A stretch of 57,940 bases of DNA from Novosphingobium sp. B 225 (lineage in GTDB: Bacteria; Pseudomonadota; Alphaproteobacteria; Sphingomonadales; Sphingomonadaceae). Each line of letters starts with the position of its first letter. Position 1 is the first letter of the stretch. The notes beneath the pieces were generated by a model, which saw only the letters and a list, made by a program, of their open reading frames with translations, ran no database searches and was not told the origin of the DNA. This document shows, in pieces, positions 27,996 to 36,583 of this stretch. The position numbers and the translations under genes were made by a program. The stretch is from the NCBI RefSeq assembly GCF_002198665.1, contig NZ_MWLM01000053.1, positions 1 to 57,940 on the forward strand, given 5' to 3'.

Positions 27996-29687
27996 ATGGC
28001 CAAAGGCAACACCACGCTGGAAAACGAAGCTGCGCAATCGACCACTGCATTGGGCCCGCTGGTGGGTTTGGCGCGGGAAGACTTTGTCGGCGCCGTTGCG
28101 CTGCTGCTGCGTGAAACCGCCAGCGATCCGCAGCGATCGATGCGCCACATGCAAAGCTTTGGCGAAGACGTGGTCAAAATCCTGTCCGGCAAAAGCGATC
28201 TGGCGCCCGAGCCAAAAGACAAGCGCTTCATGGACCCGGCCTGGCGCTATAACCCGTTCTTCCGCGCCGGTGCGCAGTATTACCTGGCGATTCAGAAGGG
28301 GATGAAAAACTGGGTTGAAGAGCTTGAGCTGGACGAACTGGAACGGGACCGCGCCAATTTCATCTCGCAGATCATCATCGATGGCCTGGCCCCTACCAAC
28401 ACCCTGATCGGCAATCCCACCGCGCAAAAACGCCTGATCGACAGCGGCGGGCTTTCGCTGATCAAGGGCCTCAAGAACGCCTATAACGACATTGTCCATA
28501 ACAAGGGCATGGTCAGCCAGGTCGATACCAAACCGTTCAAGCTGGGGGAGAATGTCGCCACGGCAAAAGGCAGCGTGGTCTACCGCGATGCGATGTTCGA
28601 GCTGATCCATTATGCCCCGACCACGGACACGGTTTACGAAATCCCGCAGCTGACAATTCCGCCGCAAATCAACAAGATGTACATCAACGATCTGTCCCCG
28701 GAAAAGTCGGTGGTCAAATGGCAGACTGATAACGGCATCCAGTGCTTCGTGATTTCGTGGAAGAACCCCACGAAGGAAGAAGGCGTCTGGGGGATGGACG
28801 ATTACATCGCCAGCTGCATGAAGGCGGTGGACGTGGTCTGCGAGATTACTGGCGCGCCGCGCGTCAATATCTCAAGCGCCTGTTCGGGCGGCCAGACCGG
28901 CGCGATCCTGGCCAGCAAGATGTCTGCGGCCGGCGACAAGCGGCTGGGTGCCCTGACTTATATGGTCACCGTGCTGCACCCCAAGCAGAATGATATCGAG
29001 GCCGGTTCCTTGATGACCGCCAACGGACTGGAACTGGCCAAGAAGCGCGCCGCCAAGGCCGGGGTGATCGAAGGACACTCGCTGGCTCGCGGCTTTGCCT
29101 GGCTGCGGCCGAACGACCTGATCTGGAACTATGTGATCAACAATTACCTGATGGGCGATGATCCTCCGGCGTTTGACGTGCTGTTCTGGAATGCCGACGC
29201 CACCAACTTGTCGGCCACTTTGATGGGTGATTTCCTGCACTTGTTTGAAACCCTGGCCTTCACCAAGCAAGGTGAGGTCGAAATGGCCGGCCACGGGATC
29301 GACCTGAGCAAGGTCAAGAGTGACCTGTTCATTCTGGGCGGGACCACCGATCACATCACTCCGTGGCGTGCCTGTTATCGGTCCACCCAGCTGTTCGGAT
29401 CGAAGGACGTGACCTTCGTGCTCAGCCAGGCCGGGCACATGCAGGCGATCCTCAACCCGCCGGGCAACCCCAAGGCCAAGTATTATGTGTCGAAAAAGGC
29501 GGGCCATCCCCCGGCTGACGTTGACGAATGGCTCAAGGGGACCGAGGAACAGGCGGGAAGCTGGTGGCCTTACTGGATGCAATGGCTGCAACAGCGCGCG
29601 GGGAAGCAGGTTCCGGCCCCTAAAGCGCTGGGCAGCAAGAAGCATCCGCCGATGGAAAATGCCCCCGGCTTGTATGTATTGACCTGA
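27996..29687 (+). CDS. phaC: Poly(3-hydroxyalkanoate) synthase
   Basis: 563 residues from ATG 27996, which follows a GGGGATCCGGG stretch; an upstream ATG at 27939 would add 19 residues. It polymerises hydroxyacyl-CoA into PHA at the granule surface. Seen: an N-terminal PhaC region (FMDPAWRYNPFFRAGAQYYL, as in FxDPxWxxNP), the catalytic nucleophile Cys at about 296 in SSACSGGQ, Asp at about 452 in TDHITPW and His at about 481 in AGHMQAIL. The lipase-like box is S-x-C-x-G rather than the usual G-x-C-x-G. It is followed by phaZ with a 15-bp gap. No phasin or PhaR gene is adjacent. Confidence 0.93.
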   Translation: MAKGNTTLENEAAQSTTALGPLVGLAREDFVGAVALLLRETASDPQRSMRHMQSFGEDVVKILSGKSDLAPEPKDKRFMDPAWRYNPFFRAGAQYYLAIQKGMKNWVEELELDELERDRANFISQIIIDGLAPTNTLIGNPTAQKRLIDSGGLSLIKGLKNAYNDIVHNKGMVSQVDTKPFKLGENVATAKGSVVYRDAMFELIHYAPTTDTVYEIPQLTIPPQINKMYINDLSPEKSVVKWQTDNGIQCFVISWKNPTKEEGVWGMDDYIASCMKAVDVVCEITGAPRVNISSACSGGQTGAILASKMSAAGDKRLGALTYMVTVLHPKQNDIEAGSLMTANGLELAKKRAAKAGVIEGHSLARGFAWLRPNDLIWNYVINNYLMGDDPPAFDVLFWNADATNLSATLMGDFLHLFETLAFTKQGEVEMAGHGIDLSKVKSDLFILGGTTDHITPWRACYRSTQLFGSKDVTFVLSQAGHMQAILNPPGNPKAKYYVSKKAGHPPADVDEWLKGTEEQAGSWWPYWMQWLQQRAGKQVPAPKALGSKKHPPMENAPGLYVLT

Positions 29688-29702
29688 GCCGAAAGGGCGC
29701 GC

Positions 29703-30539
29703 GTGCAAGAACTGACCTGTGAATTTTCGATGGAAGTGGTCGGCGGCCGCACCCTGCGTGTCGCGCGCTGGCGTTGGGACATGGCCAGCGAGCATCTGCC
29801 GATCCTGTTCTTCAACGGCATCGGCGCCAACATCGAAGCAGTCGCCCCGCTGGCCGAAGCACTGACCGAGCGGCCGTTCATCATGTTCGACATGCCTGGC
29901 GTGGGCGGCAGCCCCGATCCGCTGGTGCCCTACAACACCTTCACCATGAGCTGGACCGCCAAGGAACTGCTCCGCCGCTTCAACTGCGATCAGGTGGACG
30001 TGATGGGCATTTCGTGGGGCGGCGGGATGGCACAGCACTTCACGCTGCAACACCCCGATTACGTCCGCCGCCTGATCCTGTGTGCCACCAGCGCAGGCAT
30101 GTTCATGGTCCCCGGCAATCCCGGCGCGTTGACGAAGATGGTCAACCCGCGCCGCTATGTCGACGCGGCCTTCATGGAAGAGCATTTCCGCACGCTCTAT
30201 GGCGGGCTGACCGGCGGCAAAGCAGAACATATCAGCCGCCTGACCCCGCCCAGCCCGCGCGGCTATGTCTATCAGCTGCTCGCCATGCTTGGCTGGACCA
30301 GTGCCCCTGCCCTGCCCTTCCTCAAGAAGGACACGCTGATCATGATGGGGGATGAGGACCAGATCGTCCCGCTCGCCAACGGCAAGATCCTGGAGACGCT
30401 GATCCCCAACAGCCGGCTCGAGATATTCGAGCAGGGAGGGCACTTGTTCATGCTGACCCACCGTGAACAGACCATCTCCTGTATCCGGGGCTTTCTGGAC
30501 GGGCCGGAGCGTACGGACACGAAACGAAAGGCTGCCTAG
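29703..30539 (+). CDS. phaZ: Intracellular poly(3-hydroxyalkanoate) depolymerase
   Basis: 278 residues, GTG start after GAAAGGGCGC. An alpha/beta hydrolase: FFNGIGANIEAVAPLAEAL oxyanion region, nucleophile Ser at about 104 in GISWGGG, Asp in MMGDEDQIVP and His at about 247 in GGHLFMLTH. The LFFNGIGAN motif is characteristic of the intracellular PhaZ of medium-chain PHA producers, which mobilises stored polymer. It has no signal peptide. Its place 15 bp after phaC supports a synthesis/mobilisation pair. The next gene starts 5 bp after its stop. Confidence 0.9.
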   Translation: MQELTCEFSMEVVGGRTLRVARWRWDMASEHLPILFFNGIGANIEAVAPLAEALTERPFIMFDMPGVGGSPDPLVPYNTFTMSWTAKELLRRFNCDQVDVMGISWGGGMAQHFTLQHPDYVRRLILCATSAGMFMVPGNPGALTKMVNPRRYVDAAFMEEHFRTLYGGLTGGKAEHISRLTPPSPRGYVYQLLAMLGWTSAPALPFLKKDTLIMMGDEDQIVPLANGKILETLIPNSRLEIFEQGGHLFMLTHREQTISCIRGFLDGPERTDTKRKAA

Positions 30540-30544
30540 AAACT

Positions 30545-31855
30545 ATGCGCCACATTGCGATCATCGGCTCGGGACCAGCAGGGTATTACACGGCCGAGGC
30601 CGCGCAAAAGCAATTTGGCGAGGATGTGCGGGTCGACATATTCGACATGTTGCCCGTCCCCTATGGCCTGATCCGCACCGGGGTGGCGCCCGATCACCAG
30701 TCGATCAAGGGTGTGTCGCGGCGTTATGAAAGCACCGCCTTGTCCGAAAACGTCCGCTTTGTGGGCAACGTCATGGTCGGCAAGGACGTGACGGTAGAGG
30801 AATTGCAAGGCCTCTATGACGCAGTAGTACTCGCCACGGGTGCGCCACACGACCGCAAGATGGACCTGCCGGGAGAGGAACTGCCCGGCGTCTATGGCAG
30901 CGCCGCCTTTGTTGGCTGGTACAATGGCCACCCGATGTTCGCCAACCTCGATCCCGATCTGACCGGCGATACAGCCGTGGTGATTGGCATGGGCAACGTC
31001 GCGCTCGACGTCGCCCGGATCCTGTCCAAGACGCGCGAGGAATTCGCCGGGAGCGATATTGTCGCCCACGCGCTCGACGTGCTGCAGACCTCACGGCTCA
31101 GGCGGATCGTGGTGCTGGGGCGGCGCGGGCCGCACCAGATCATGATGACGCCCAAGGAACTGGGCGAACTGTCCCACCTGACCCGTGCCGCACCGCGCGT
31201 CGATCCGCAGGACCTGCCGGACGAAGGCGACGACGCCCTGCTGGAACCCGGCCTGCGCAAATCGGTCACCCACCTGCGCAGCTTCGCCGCGATCCCCGCC
31301 AGCCACTATGCCGACATGGGCATCGAGGTGGAGTTCGATTTCTTTGCCAGCCCCAAGGCGATCCTGGGCACCGACAAGGTCACCGGGATCGAGGTTGAAC
31401 GCACCGTCGTCGAAGCCGGCCGCGCGGTTGGTACGGGTGAGGTTTACACCATTCCCGCCAGCCTGGTGGTGTGCTGCATCGGCTATCAGACCAGCCGCAT
31501 CCCCGGTGTGCCGTTCGATGAGCGTGCCGGGCGCTTCCCCAACGATGAAGGCCGCATCTTGCCAGGCCTGTACTGCGTCGGCTGGGCCCGGCGAGGCCCG
31601 TCGGGCACGATTGGCACCAACCGTCCGGACGGCTTCAGCGTGGTTGAAAAGATCGCTGAAGATATTGGCCTTGGCAGTGGCAAGCGCGGCCGCGCCGGGT
31701 TTGACGAACTGGCAGCGGCACGCAGTCTGGATGTGGTAACCTTCCGCGACTGGCAGAAGATCGACGAACAGGAAGTTGCCCGCGCCCGTGACGGCGCCCC
31801 GCGGGAAAAGTTTGTCCATGTGGGGGATATGATCGCGGCGCGGGGGAATTCATAG
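30545..31855 (+). CDS. Adrenodoxin reductase-type ferredoxin-NADP reductase (FprA family)
   Basis: 436 residues. Two nucleotide-binding sites: FAD in IAIIGSGPAGYYTAE near the start and NADPH in TAVVIGMGNVALDVARIL at about 150, with an Arg-rich RRIVVLGRRGPHQ. PVPYGLIRTGVAPDH and YCVGWARRGPSGTIGTNRPD are hallmarks of the adrenodoxin reductase/FprA group, which passes electrons from NADPH to ferredoxins. The partner ferredoxin is not in the window. It lies 5 bp after phaZ, so it may be cotranscribed; a role linked to PHA reducing balance is only a guess. A 20-bp inverted repeat follows its stop. Confidence 0.92.
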   Translation: MRHIAIIGSGPAGYYTAEAAQKQFGEDVRVDIFDMLPVPYGLIRTGVAPDHQSIKGVSRRYESTALSENVRFVGNVMVGKDVTVEELQGLYDAVVLATGAPHDRKMDLPGEELPGVYGSAAFVGWYNGHPMFANLDPDLTGDTAVVIGMGNVALDVARILSKTREEFAGSDIVAHALDVLQTSRLRRIVVLGRRGPHQIMMTPKELGELSHLTRAAPRVDPQDLPDEGDDALLEPGLRKSVTHLRSFAAIPASHYADMGIEVEFDFFASPKAILGTDKVTGIEVERTVVEAGRAVGTGEVYTIPASLVVCCIGYQTSRIPGVPFDERAGRFPNDEGRILPGLYCVGWARRGPSGTIGTNRPDGFSVVEKIAEDIGLGSGKRGRAGFDELAAARSLDVVTFRDWQKIDEQEVARARDGAPREKFVHVGDMIAARGNS

Positions 31856-31871
31856 GCAGAGGCCGCGCAAG

Positions 31872-31945
31872 GGGCTTCGGCAAGCTCAGCCTGGTCGGCG
31901 CTTGGCTCAGACCTGGTTCCGTTCGGGCTGAGCTTGCCGAAGCCC
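31872..31945. repeat. Perfect 20-bp inverted repeat after the FprA-type gene
   Basis: GGGCTTCGGCAAGCTCAGCC at 31872-31891 and its exact reverse complement at 31926-31945, with a 34-bp loop. It resembles the TTCGGCAAGCTCAGCC-type intergenic repeats that recur in many proteobacterial genomes. It can act as a strong stem at the transcript end. It lies in the 198-bp gap before the amidohydrolase. Confidence 0.85.
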
Positions 31946-32053
31946 GCCCGCTACCCCGGCACCTAAACGCAACCCGCTTGCCCCTCCCCCTAATCCATGG
32001 CTTAATCGCCCGGTTAAGGCGCCGCGTGAGTCGGCTGCTGCGGGAGAGAAACC

Positions 32054-33808
32054 ATGCCCACCTATGACCTGATCATTCGCAACGGTACGATTGTCGATGG
32101 TACCGGCGCACCGCGCTTTGCCGGCGATGTTGCCGTAAAGGACGGGCTGATAGCCGCCGTCGGAACCGTTCACGGCGATGCCGCGCGGGAAATCGATGCG
32201 GGCGGCAAAGTGGTCGCGCCCGGCTGGGTCGATATTCACACCCATTACGATGGCCAGGCCACCTGGGACGCGGAAATGGCACCGTCGAGCTGGCACGGGG
32301 TCACCACTGTGGTGATGGGGAACTGCGGCGTCGGCTTTGCCCCCGCCGCGCCGAACCGGCATGACTGGCTGATCGGGCTGATGGAAGGGGTAGAGGATAT
32401 TCCCGGCACTGCCCTGGCCGAAGGGATGAAGTGGGATTGGGAAACCTTCCCTGAATACCTCGACGCGCTTGAGCGTATGCCGCGCGCAATCGATGTCGGC
32501 ACTCATGTGCCGCACGGTGCGGTTCGGGCCTATGTACTGGGTGACCGTGAAATGCCCGGCGCGGTGCCTACCGCCGAAGATATCCAGCAGATGTCGACCA
32601 TCGTGGAAGAAGGCGTGCGCGCCGGGGCGCTTGGCTTTTCCACCAGCCGCACCATCCTGCACCGCTCGATCGATGGCGAACTGGTGCCCGGAACCACTGC
32701 CACTGCCGAAGAGCTGGTTGAAATCGGCAAGGCGATGGGCCGGGTTGGCCACGGCGTGTTCGAAATGGCGAGCGACCTGCGCCGCGAATGGAATGAGTTT
32801 GAATGGATGGGCAAGCTCAGCCGCGAAACCGGCCTGCCAGTGACTTTTGCCGCGCTGCAGTCCATCGCCAAGGAGCTGCCACTGGATGAGCAGATCGCGA
32901 CGATGCGCGCGGAGAACGACAACGGTGCCAATATCGTCGCCCAGATCGCGCTGCGCGGTAACGGCATCGTGATGGCCTGGCAGGGCACAATCCATCCGTT
33001 CCGTCTGCGCCCCAGCTACATGGCCATCGCCGAGCTGCCTTGGGCAGAGCAGCAGGCCAAGCTGCTTGATCCCGCTTTCAAGGCTCAGCTTCTGTCCGAA
33101 CCCAGCGACTTTTCCGAGGTCAACAAGGACATTCTCCCGCTGATCATGGCAGTCTGCGGCGGTTGGATGTTGCAGTTCGAAATGGGGCCGGACTTCAATT
33201 ATGAGCCTCAGGCTGATGAAAGCATCGCCGCACGCGCTGCGGCGGCGGGCAAATCGGGCGATGAATATGCTTATGATCTGCTTTGTCAGAACGAAGGCAA
33301 GGGCTTCATCTATTACCCGATCCTCAACTATGCCGATGGCAACCTTGACTTCCTTGAAGCGCTGCAGAACAGCGACGACTGCGTCAACTCGCTGAGCGAC
33401 GGCGGGGCACACTGCGGCACGATCTGTGATGCCGCCAGCCCGACTTTCATGTTGCAGCACTGGGTCCGTGATCGCCAGCGCGGCGGCAAGATCAGCCTGG
33501 AAAATGCCGTCAAGCGCCAGTGCCACGATACCGCGCGACTCTATGGCCTCGATGATCGCGGTATTCTCGCGCCGGGATACCTGGCTGATATCAATGTGAT
33601 TGATATGGACGCGGTCAAGCTTGGCAAGCCCTGGTTGGCGTTTGACCTTCCCGCTGGCGGTAAGCGCCTGCTGCAAAAGGCCGATGGATACATCGCCACG
33701 ATCAAGGGCGGTACAGTGACGTTTGAAAACGGCACCTGGACCGGGGCCACCCCCGGCGGCCTGATCCGCGGGCCGCAGCGCGCGGCCATGCTGGAAGCTG
33801 CTGAATGA
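32054..33808 (+). CDS. Amidohydrolase family 3 / N-acyl-D-amino-acid deacylase-like protein
   Basis: 584 residues. A beta-sandwich start (YDLIIRNGTIVDGTGAPRFAGDV) leads into the metal-binding DIHTHYDGQATWD motif (H-x-H) and GVTTVVMGNCGVGFAPA, a set typical of D-aminoacylase/N-acyl-D-amino acid deacylases and D-hydantoinase relatives. The C-terminus has the returning sandwich with GYLADINVIDMD. It probably hydrolyses an amide or cyclic amide; the exact substrate is unknown. It is cytoplasmic. The ATG 32054 follows a GGGAGAGAAACC ribosome-binding site. The stop overlaps the next gene by 4 bp, indicating a two-gene operon. Confidence 0.88.
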   Translation: MPTYDLIIRNGTIVDGTGAPRFAGDVAVKDGLIAAVGTVHGDAAREIDAGGKVVAPGWVDIHTHYDGQATWDAEMAPSSWHGVTTVVMGNCGVGFAPAAPNRHDWLIGLMEGVEDIPGTALAEGMKWDWETFPEYLDALERMPRAIDVGTHVPHGAVRAYVLGDREMPGAVPTAEDIQQMSTIVEEGVRAGALGFSTSRTILHRSIDGELVPGTTATAEELVEIGKAMGRVGHGVFEMASDLRREWNEFEWMGKLSRETGLPVTFAALQSIAKELPLDEQIATMRAENDNGANIVAQIALRGNGIVMAWQGTIHPFRLRPSYMAIAELPWAEQQAKLLDPAFKAQLLSEPSDFSEVNKDILPLIMAVCGGWMLQFEMGPDFNYEPQADESIAARAAAAGKSGDEYAYDLLCQNEGKGFIYYPILNYADGNLDFLEALQNSDDCVNSLSDGGAHCGTICDAASPTFMLQHWVRDRQRGGKISLENAVKRQCHDTARLYGLDDRGILAPGYLADINVIDMDAVKLGKPWLAFDLPAGGKRLLQKADGYIATIKGGTVTFENGTWTGATPGGLIRGPQRAAMLEAAE

Positions 33809-34818
33809 GCATCGCGCTGGTCCGCTGCGGATCACCTGCCAGTCTGGACAGCCTGACCCCCGGCACCGGAGACGATCCCGGCCAGCCGGGGCCGGGCCAG
33901 ATCAGAGTGCGGCTGCAGGCCAGCTCGCTCAATTTCCACGACTATGCCGTGGTCGCCGGGATGATCCCGACCGCCGCCGGCCGCATCCCGATGTCCGATG
34001 GGGCGGGTGTGGTCGAGGCGGTGGGTGATGGGGTCAGCGAGTTCAAGCCAGGCGATCTGGTCATGTCGACCTTCTTCACCGACTGGCTTGATGGCCACAC
34101 ACCCGGCACCGGCTTTGCCAGCACGCCGGGTGACGGGATCGATGGTTATGCCCGCGAAGCAGTGGTGACACCGCAAGACTGGTTTACCCACGCCCCTGCT
34201 GGCTATTCGGCCGCAGAAGCGGCCACATTGACTTGCGCCGGGCTGACCGCCTGGCGTGCGCTGTTCGTTGATAATGCGATCCGGCCGGGATCGACCGTAC
34301 TGGTTCAGGGCAGCGGCGGAGTTTCGGTTTTTGCGCTGCAATTCGCCAAGGCGGCAGGCGCGCGGGTAGTGGCCACTTCATCTTCTGACGAAAAACTTGA
34401 ACGGCTTAAGGCGCTGGGGGCAGATCATCTGATCAACTACAAGGCCGTGCCGGAATGGGGCAAGCAGGCGCTGGAACTGACCGACGGCAAAGGGGTGGAT
34501 TGCGTTGTCGAAATCGGCGGTGCGGGCACACTTGACCAGTCGATGCTGGCCACTCGGGTTGGCGGGCACGTCGCGCTGATCGGGGTGCTGACGGGACGTG
34601 GCGGCCCGGTTGAAACCGCTCTGCTGATGGGCAAGAGCCTGCGGGTGCAGGGTCTGGTCGTCGGCAGCCGCCAGCACCAGTTGGAAATGATCCGAGGCGT
34701 GGAAGCGAGCGGGCTGAAACCGGTTATCTCGGATTACTTTCCCCTCGCCCAGCTTGCCGATGCCTTCCGCCACCAGATCGCGGGCAAGCATTTCGGCAAG
34801 ATCGTGGTTGATATTTAG
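33805..34818 (+). CDS. Medium-chain (zinc-type superfamily) NAD(P)-dependent dehydrogenase/reductase
   Basis: 337 residues of the MDR superfamily. The N-terminal GroES-like domain lacks the usual catalytic Cys/His zinc ligands (SLNFHDYAVVAGMIP), suggesting a quinone oxidoreductase-like, zinc-free enzyme. The Rossmann domain has VLVQGSGGVSVFALQFAKAAGARV at about residues 168-191. The ATGA overlap with the amidohydrolase stop indicates joint translation. Its TAG stop (34816-34818) lies in the left arm of a perfect 15-bp palindrome. The substrate is unknown. Confidence 0.88.
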   Translation: MSIALVRCGSPASLDSLTPGTGDDPGQPGPGQIRVRLQASSLNFHDYAVVAGMIPTAAGRIPMSDGAGVVEAVGDGVSEFKPGDLVMSTFFTDWLDGHTPGTGFASTPGDGIDGYAREAVVTPQDWFTHAPAGYSAAEAATLTCAGLTAWRALFVDNAIRPGSTVLVQGSGGVSVFALQFAKAAGARVVATSSSDEKLERLKALGADHLINYKAVPEWGKQALELTDGKGVDCVVEIGGAGTLDQSMLATRVGGHVALIGVLTGRGGPVETALLMGKSLRVQGLVVGSRQHQLEMIRGVEASGLKPVISDYFPLAQLADAFRHQIAGKHFGKIVVDI

Positions 34819-34887
34819 AGCCTGATGACAAAAGGTTGACCCGCCCCGCAGGGGTTGGACGCATCAATCTTATGTCATCAGGCTCTA
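34816..34887. repeat. Perfect 15-bp inverted repeat supplying both convergent stop codons
   Basis: TAGAGCCTGATGACA at 34816-34830 and its exact reverse complement TGTCATCAGGCTCTA at 34873-34887, with 42 bp between. The first TAG is the stop of the MDR gene on the plus strand and the last CTA is the TAG stop of the DUF2855 gene on the minus strand. The inner part, AAAGGTTGACCCGCCCCGCA and onward, recurs inverted at 45493-45537. It probably acts as a bidirectional terminator and belongs to a dispersed family. Confidence 0.85.
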
Positions 34888-35961
34888 AGGCCGGATCACC
34901 ACCCCCACCGCAGGATCGGCATCACCCTTGGCTGCGGAGACGAATGCTTCGGCTGCCGCCTCCAGCCCTTCGCGCGTATCGACTGTCAGCGCGCCGCTGG
35001 TCTCATCCAGGAAGGTCAGCCAGCTTGCCGCCACGGCCGCACCGAATGCTTTGGGGCCTTGCTCCTTGATCGCGGCGACCGCATGGTCGGGGGCGAAGAA
35101 CAGGGTGGGTGTCGGTCCGGGGATCGGGCCGTTGTTCTGCCCAAACCCGGCCCCGACATGGGTCGCGCCGACGGTGCAGCTGTACTTCAGGTGATCGCCC
35201 AGCCGGGTATGGACTGCGTGCAGCAGTGCGGCGTTGCCCGCGAAATCGACCGAAACGCTGGCTTCCAGCGGCAATTCGCCCACCGCGTCATAGGCCAGAA
35301 CTATATCGTAAAACCCGCCGCGCCTTACGAAATCGACGTTTCCGGCCGATGTCAGCCCGATCCGCTTGACCTGGGGCGAAAGCGCACGGGCGACACTGGC
35401 AAGGCCCATCGCCGTCTTGGATGAGGCAGAGGTAATCACCACCGTGCCCGCGCCGAACCACGCGTTTCGGCGGAAGAAGTTTTCAATCAGAAATCCGGTC
35501 TTGAACAGCGGGCCAAAGATCATCCGCTCCGCCTCGCGCGCGGGATCGTGTTCGGGATCGGCAGCAAGGCGGCTGTACTGGTTGTAGATCGGGCTCATCG
35601 GCTGGCGGTGGGCCGCAGCATCGCTGAATCCGCCGGCTGAGACATTGTCAGGCAGCACATCCAGCCATTCGGCCATTGGCAGATACCCATAGACGCGCTC
35701 ACCCACGGCAATGTCCGGATGGCGCGATTCGGTCACCACGGCATGCCCCCACATCGGCACGACGCCCCAGTCCCTCTCCCCCGGGAAAAAGTTCCAATAG
35801 CCAAACGCATCCCCCGCGACGGCATAAGTGACGTTGTTGGCGGTGACCGAGAAGCTTTCTACCTGCAGCCGCACTTCTCCATCGCCCAGCGCGGGCAGTG
35901 CGTGGCCCATGATCCGGGTTTCGGTGATCGTATTGCGGCGGACCTGGACGGTGCGGCTCAT
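34885..35961 (-). CDS. DUF2855 family protein
   Basis: 358 residues from ATG 35961, preceded by AGGGAGAG. The N-terminus (VRRNTITETRIMGHALPALGDGEVRLQVESFSVTANNVTYA, abridged use) matches DUF2855, an uncharacterised relative of medium-chain reductases: VVITSASSKTAMGLASVARAL at mid-length resembles a dinucleotide-binding turn, but the Gly-rich motif is not intact. GYLPMAEWLDVLPDNVS is another family block. Function is unknown; in other bacteria it occurs with lipid- or PHA-related genes, which may fit the nearby pha cluster but proves nothing. Its stop lies in the palindrome shared with the MDR gene. Confidence 0.85.
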   Translation of the reverse strand: MSRTVQVRRNTITETRIMGHALPALGDGEVRLQVESFSVTANNVTYAVAGDAFGYWNFFPGERDWGVVPMWGHAVVTESRHPDIAVGERVYGYLPMAEWLDVLPDNVSAGGFSDAAAHRQPMSPIYNQYSRLAADPEHDPAREAERMIFGPLFKTGFLIENFFRRNAWFGAGTVVITSASSKTAMGLASVARALSPQVKRIGLTSAGNVDFVRRGGFYDIVLAYDAVGELPLEASVSVDFAGNAALLHAVHTRLGDHLKYSCTVGATHVGAGFGQNNGPIPGPTPTLFFAPDHAVAAIKEQGPKAFGAAVAASWLTFLDETSGALTVDTREGLEAAAEAFVSAAKGDADPAVGVVIRP

Positions 35962-36028
35962 TGGTTCTCTCCCTGATGTTGCGGAGGAATCTAAGCCCGG
36001 TTTGGATTTGGGCAAGAGCCGATCGAAG

Positions 36029-36583
36029 CTACACCAAAGGCACGCTTGCGCCGCCCAGGGCCAGCCGGGGATCGTCCTGGTGGACTTTGGCCGCGCCCCA
36101 GCTGCCGTCAGGGCGCAGGCCAGTCAGCACCACTTCGTCATCCGCGACAACGCCAAGATCGCAGTCACGATCGGGCAGCATGACGATCACCTTGCGTCCG
36201 ATCCGCACCAGCACTTGCCTCTGCTCGGCAAAGGCCATTACGGCCATTGCCTTCACTTCACCGAACCAGGGCTGGTCGCGCCAGCGCGCGGGCGATGCGG
36301 GATCGATGGTAAAGGTGATGCGCGAACCATCGCTCACCACCACAATTCGGGACTTGGCCGGGAACCAGTGCTCGGGGACTTTGCCCCACACCAGCCAGCC
36401 GCACTGGAAATCGCGGCAACGCTGGGGCCGGTCAGCATAAATGCGGCAGCCCTGCCCTACATGGCAGTGCTGGCACCATTCGCCAGCCGGGCTTTCGGTT
36501 TCGGGCACGATCAGCAGCTTGCAGCACATCGTGCAGCTGCCGCAGGCGCGGCCTGCTACCGGATTGACGGGCCCTTCGCTCAA
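36029..36583 (-). CDS. YkgJ-family cysteine-cluster protein
   Basis: 184 residues. The N-terminal half holds a Cys cluster: CGSCTMCCKLL, EWCQHC, GCRIYADRPQRCRDFQCGW, which matches the CxxCxxxCC YkgJ-type (UPF0153) putative zinc- or iron-binding domain. The remainder has no recognised domain. The function is unknown. The ATG 36583 overlaps the dnaN stop by 4 bp (ATGA), so it is translated from the dnaN transcript. Confidence 0.82.
   Translation of the reverse strand: MSEGPVNPVAGRACGSCTMCCKLLIVPETESPAGEWCQHCHVGQGCRIYADRPQRCRDFQCGWLVWGKVPEHWFPAKSRIVVVSDGSRITFTIDPASPARWRDQPWFGEVKAMAVMAFAEQRQVLVRIGRKVIVMLPDRDCDLGVVADDEVVLTGLRPDGSWGAAKVHQDDPRLALGGASVPLV

Noticed and set aside
28872..30461. 529-codon minus-strand ORF opposite phaC/phaZ
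   Set aside because: It spans two clear plus-strand genes and has a shadow-type composition.
31907..33835. 642-codon minus-strand ORF opposite the amidohydrolase
   Set aside because: The plus strand encodes a complete amidohydrolase with H-x-H motif; the antisense frame is an artefact of high GC.
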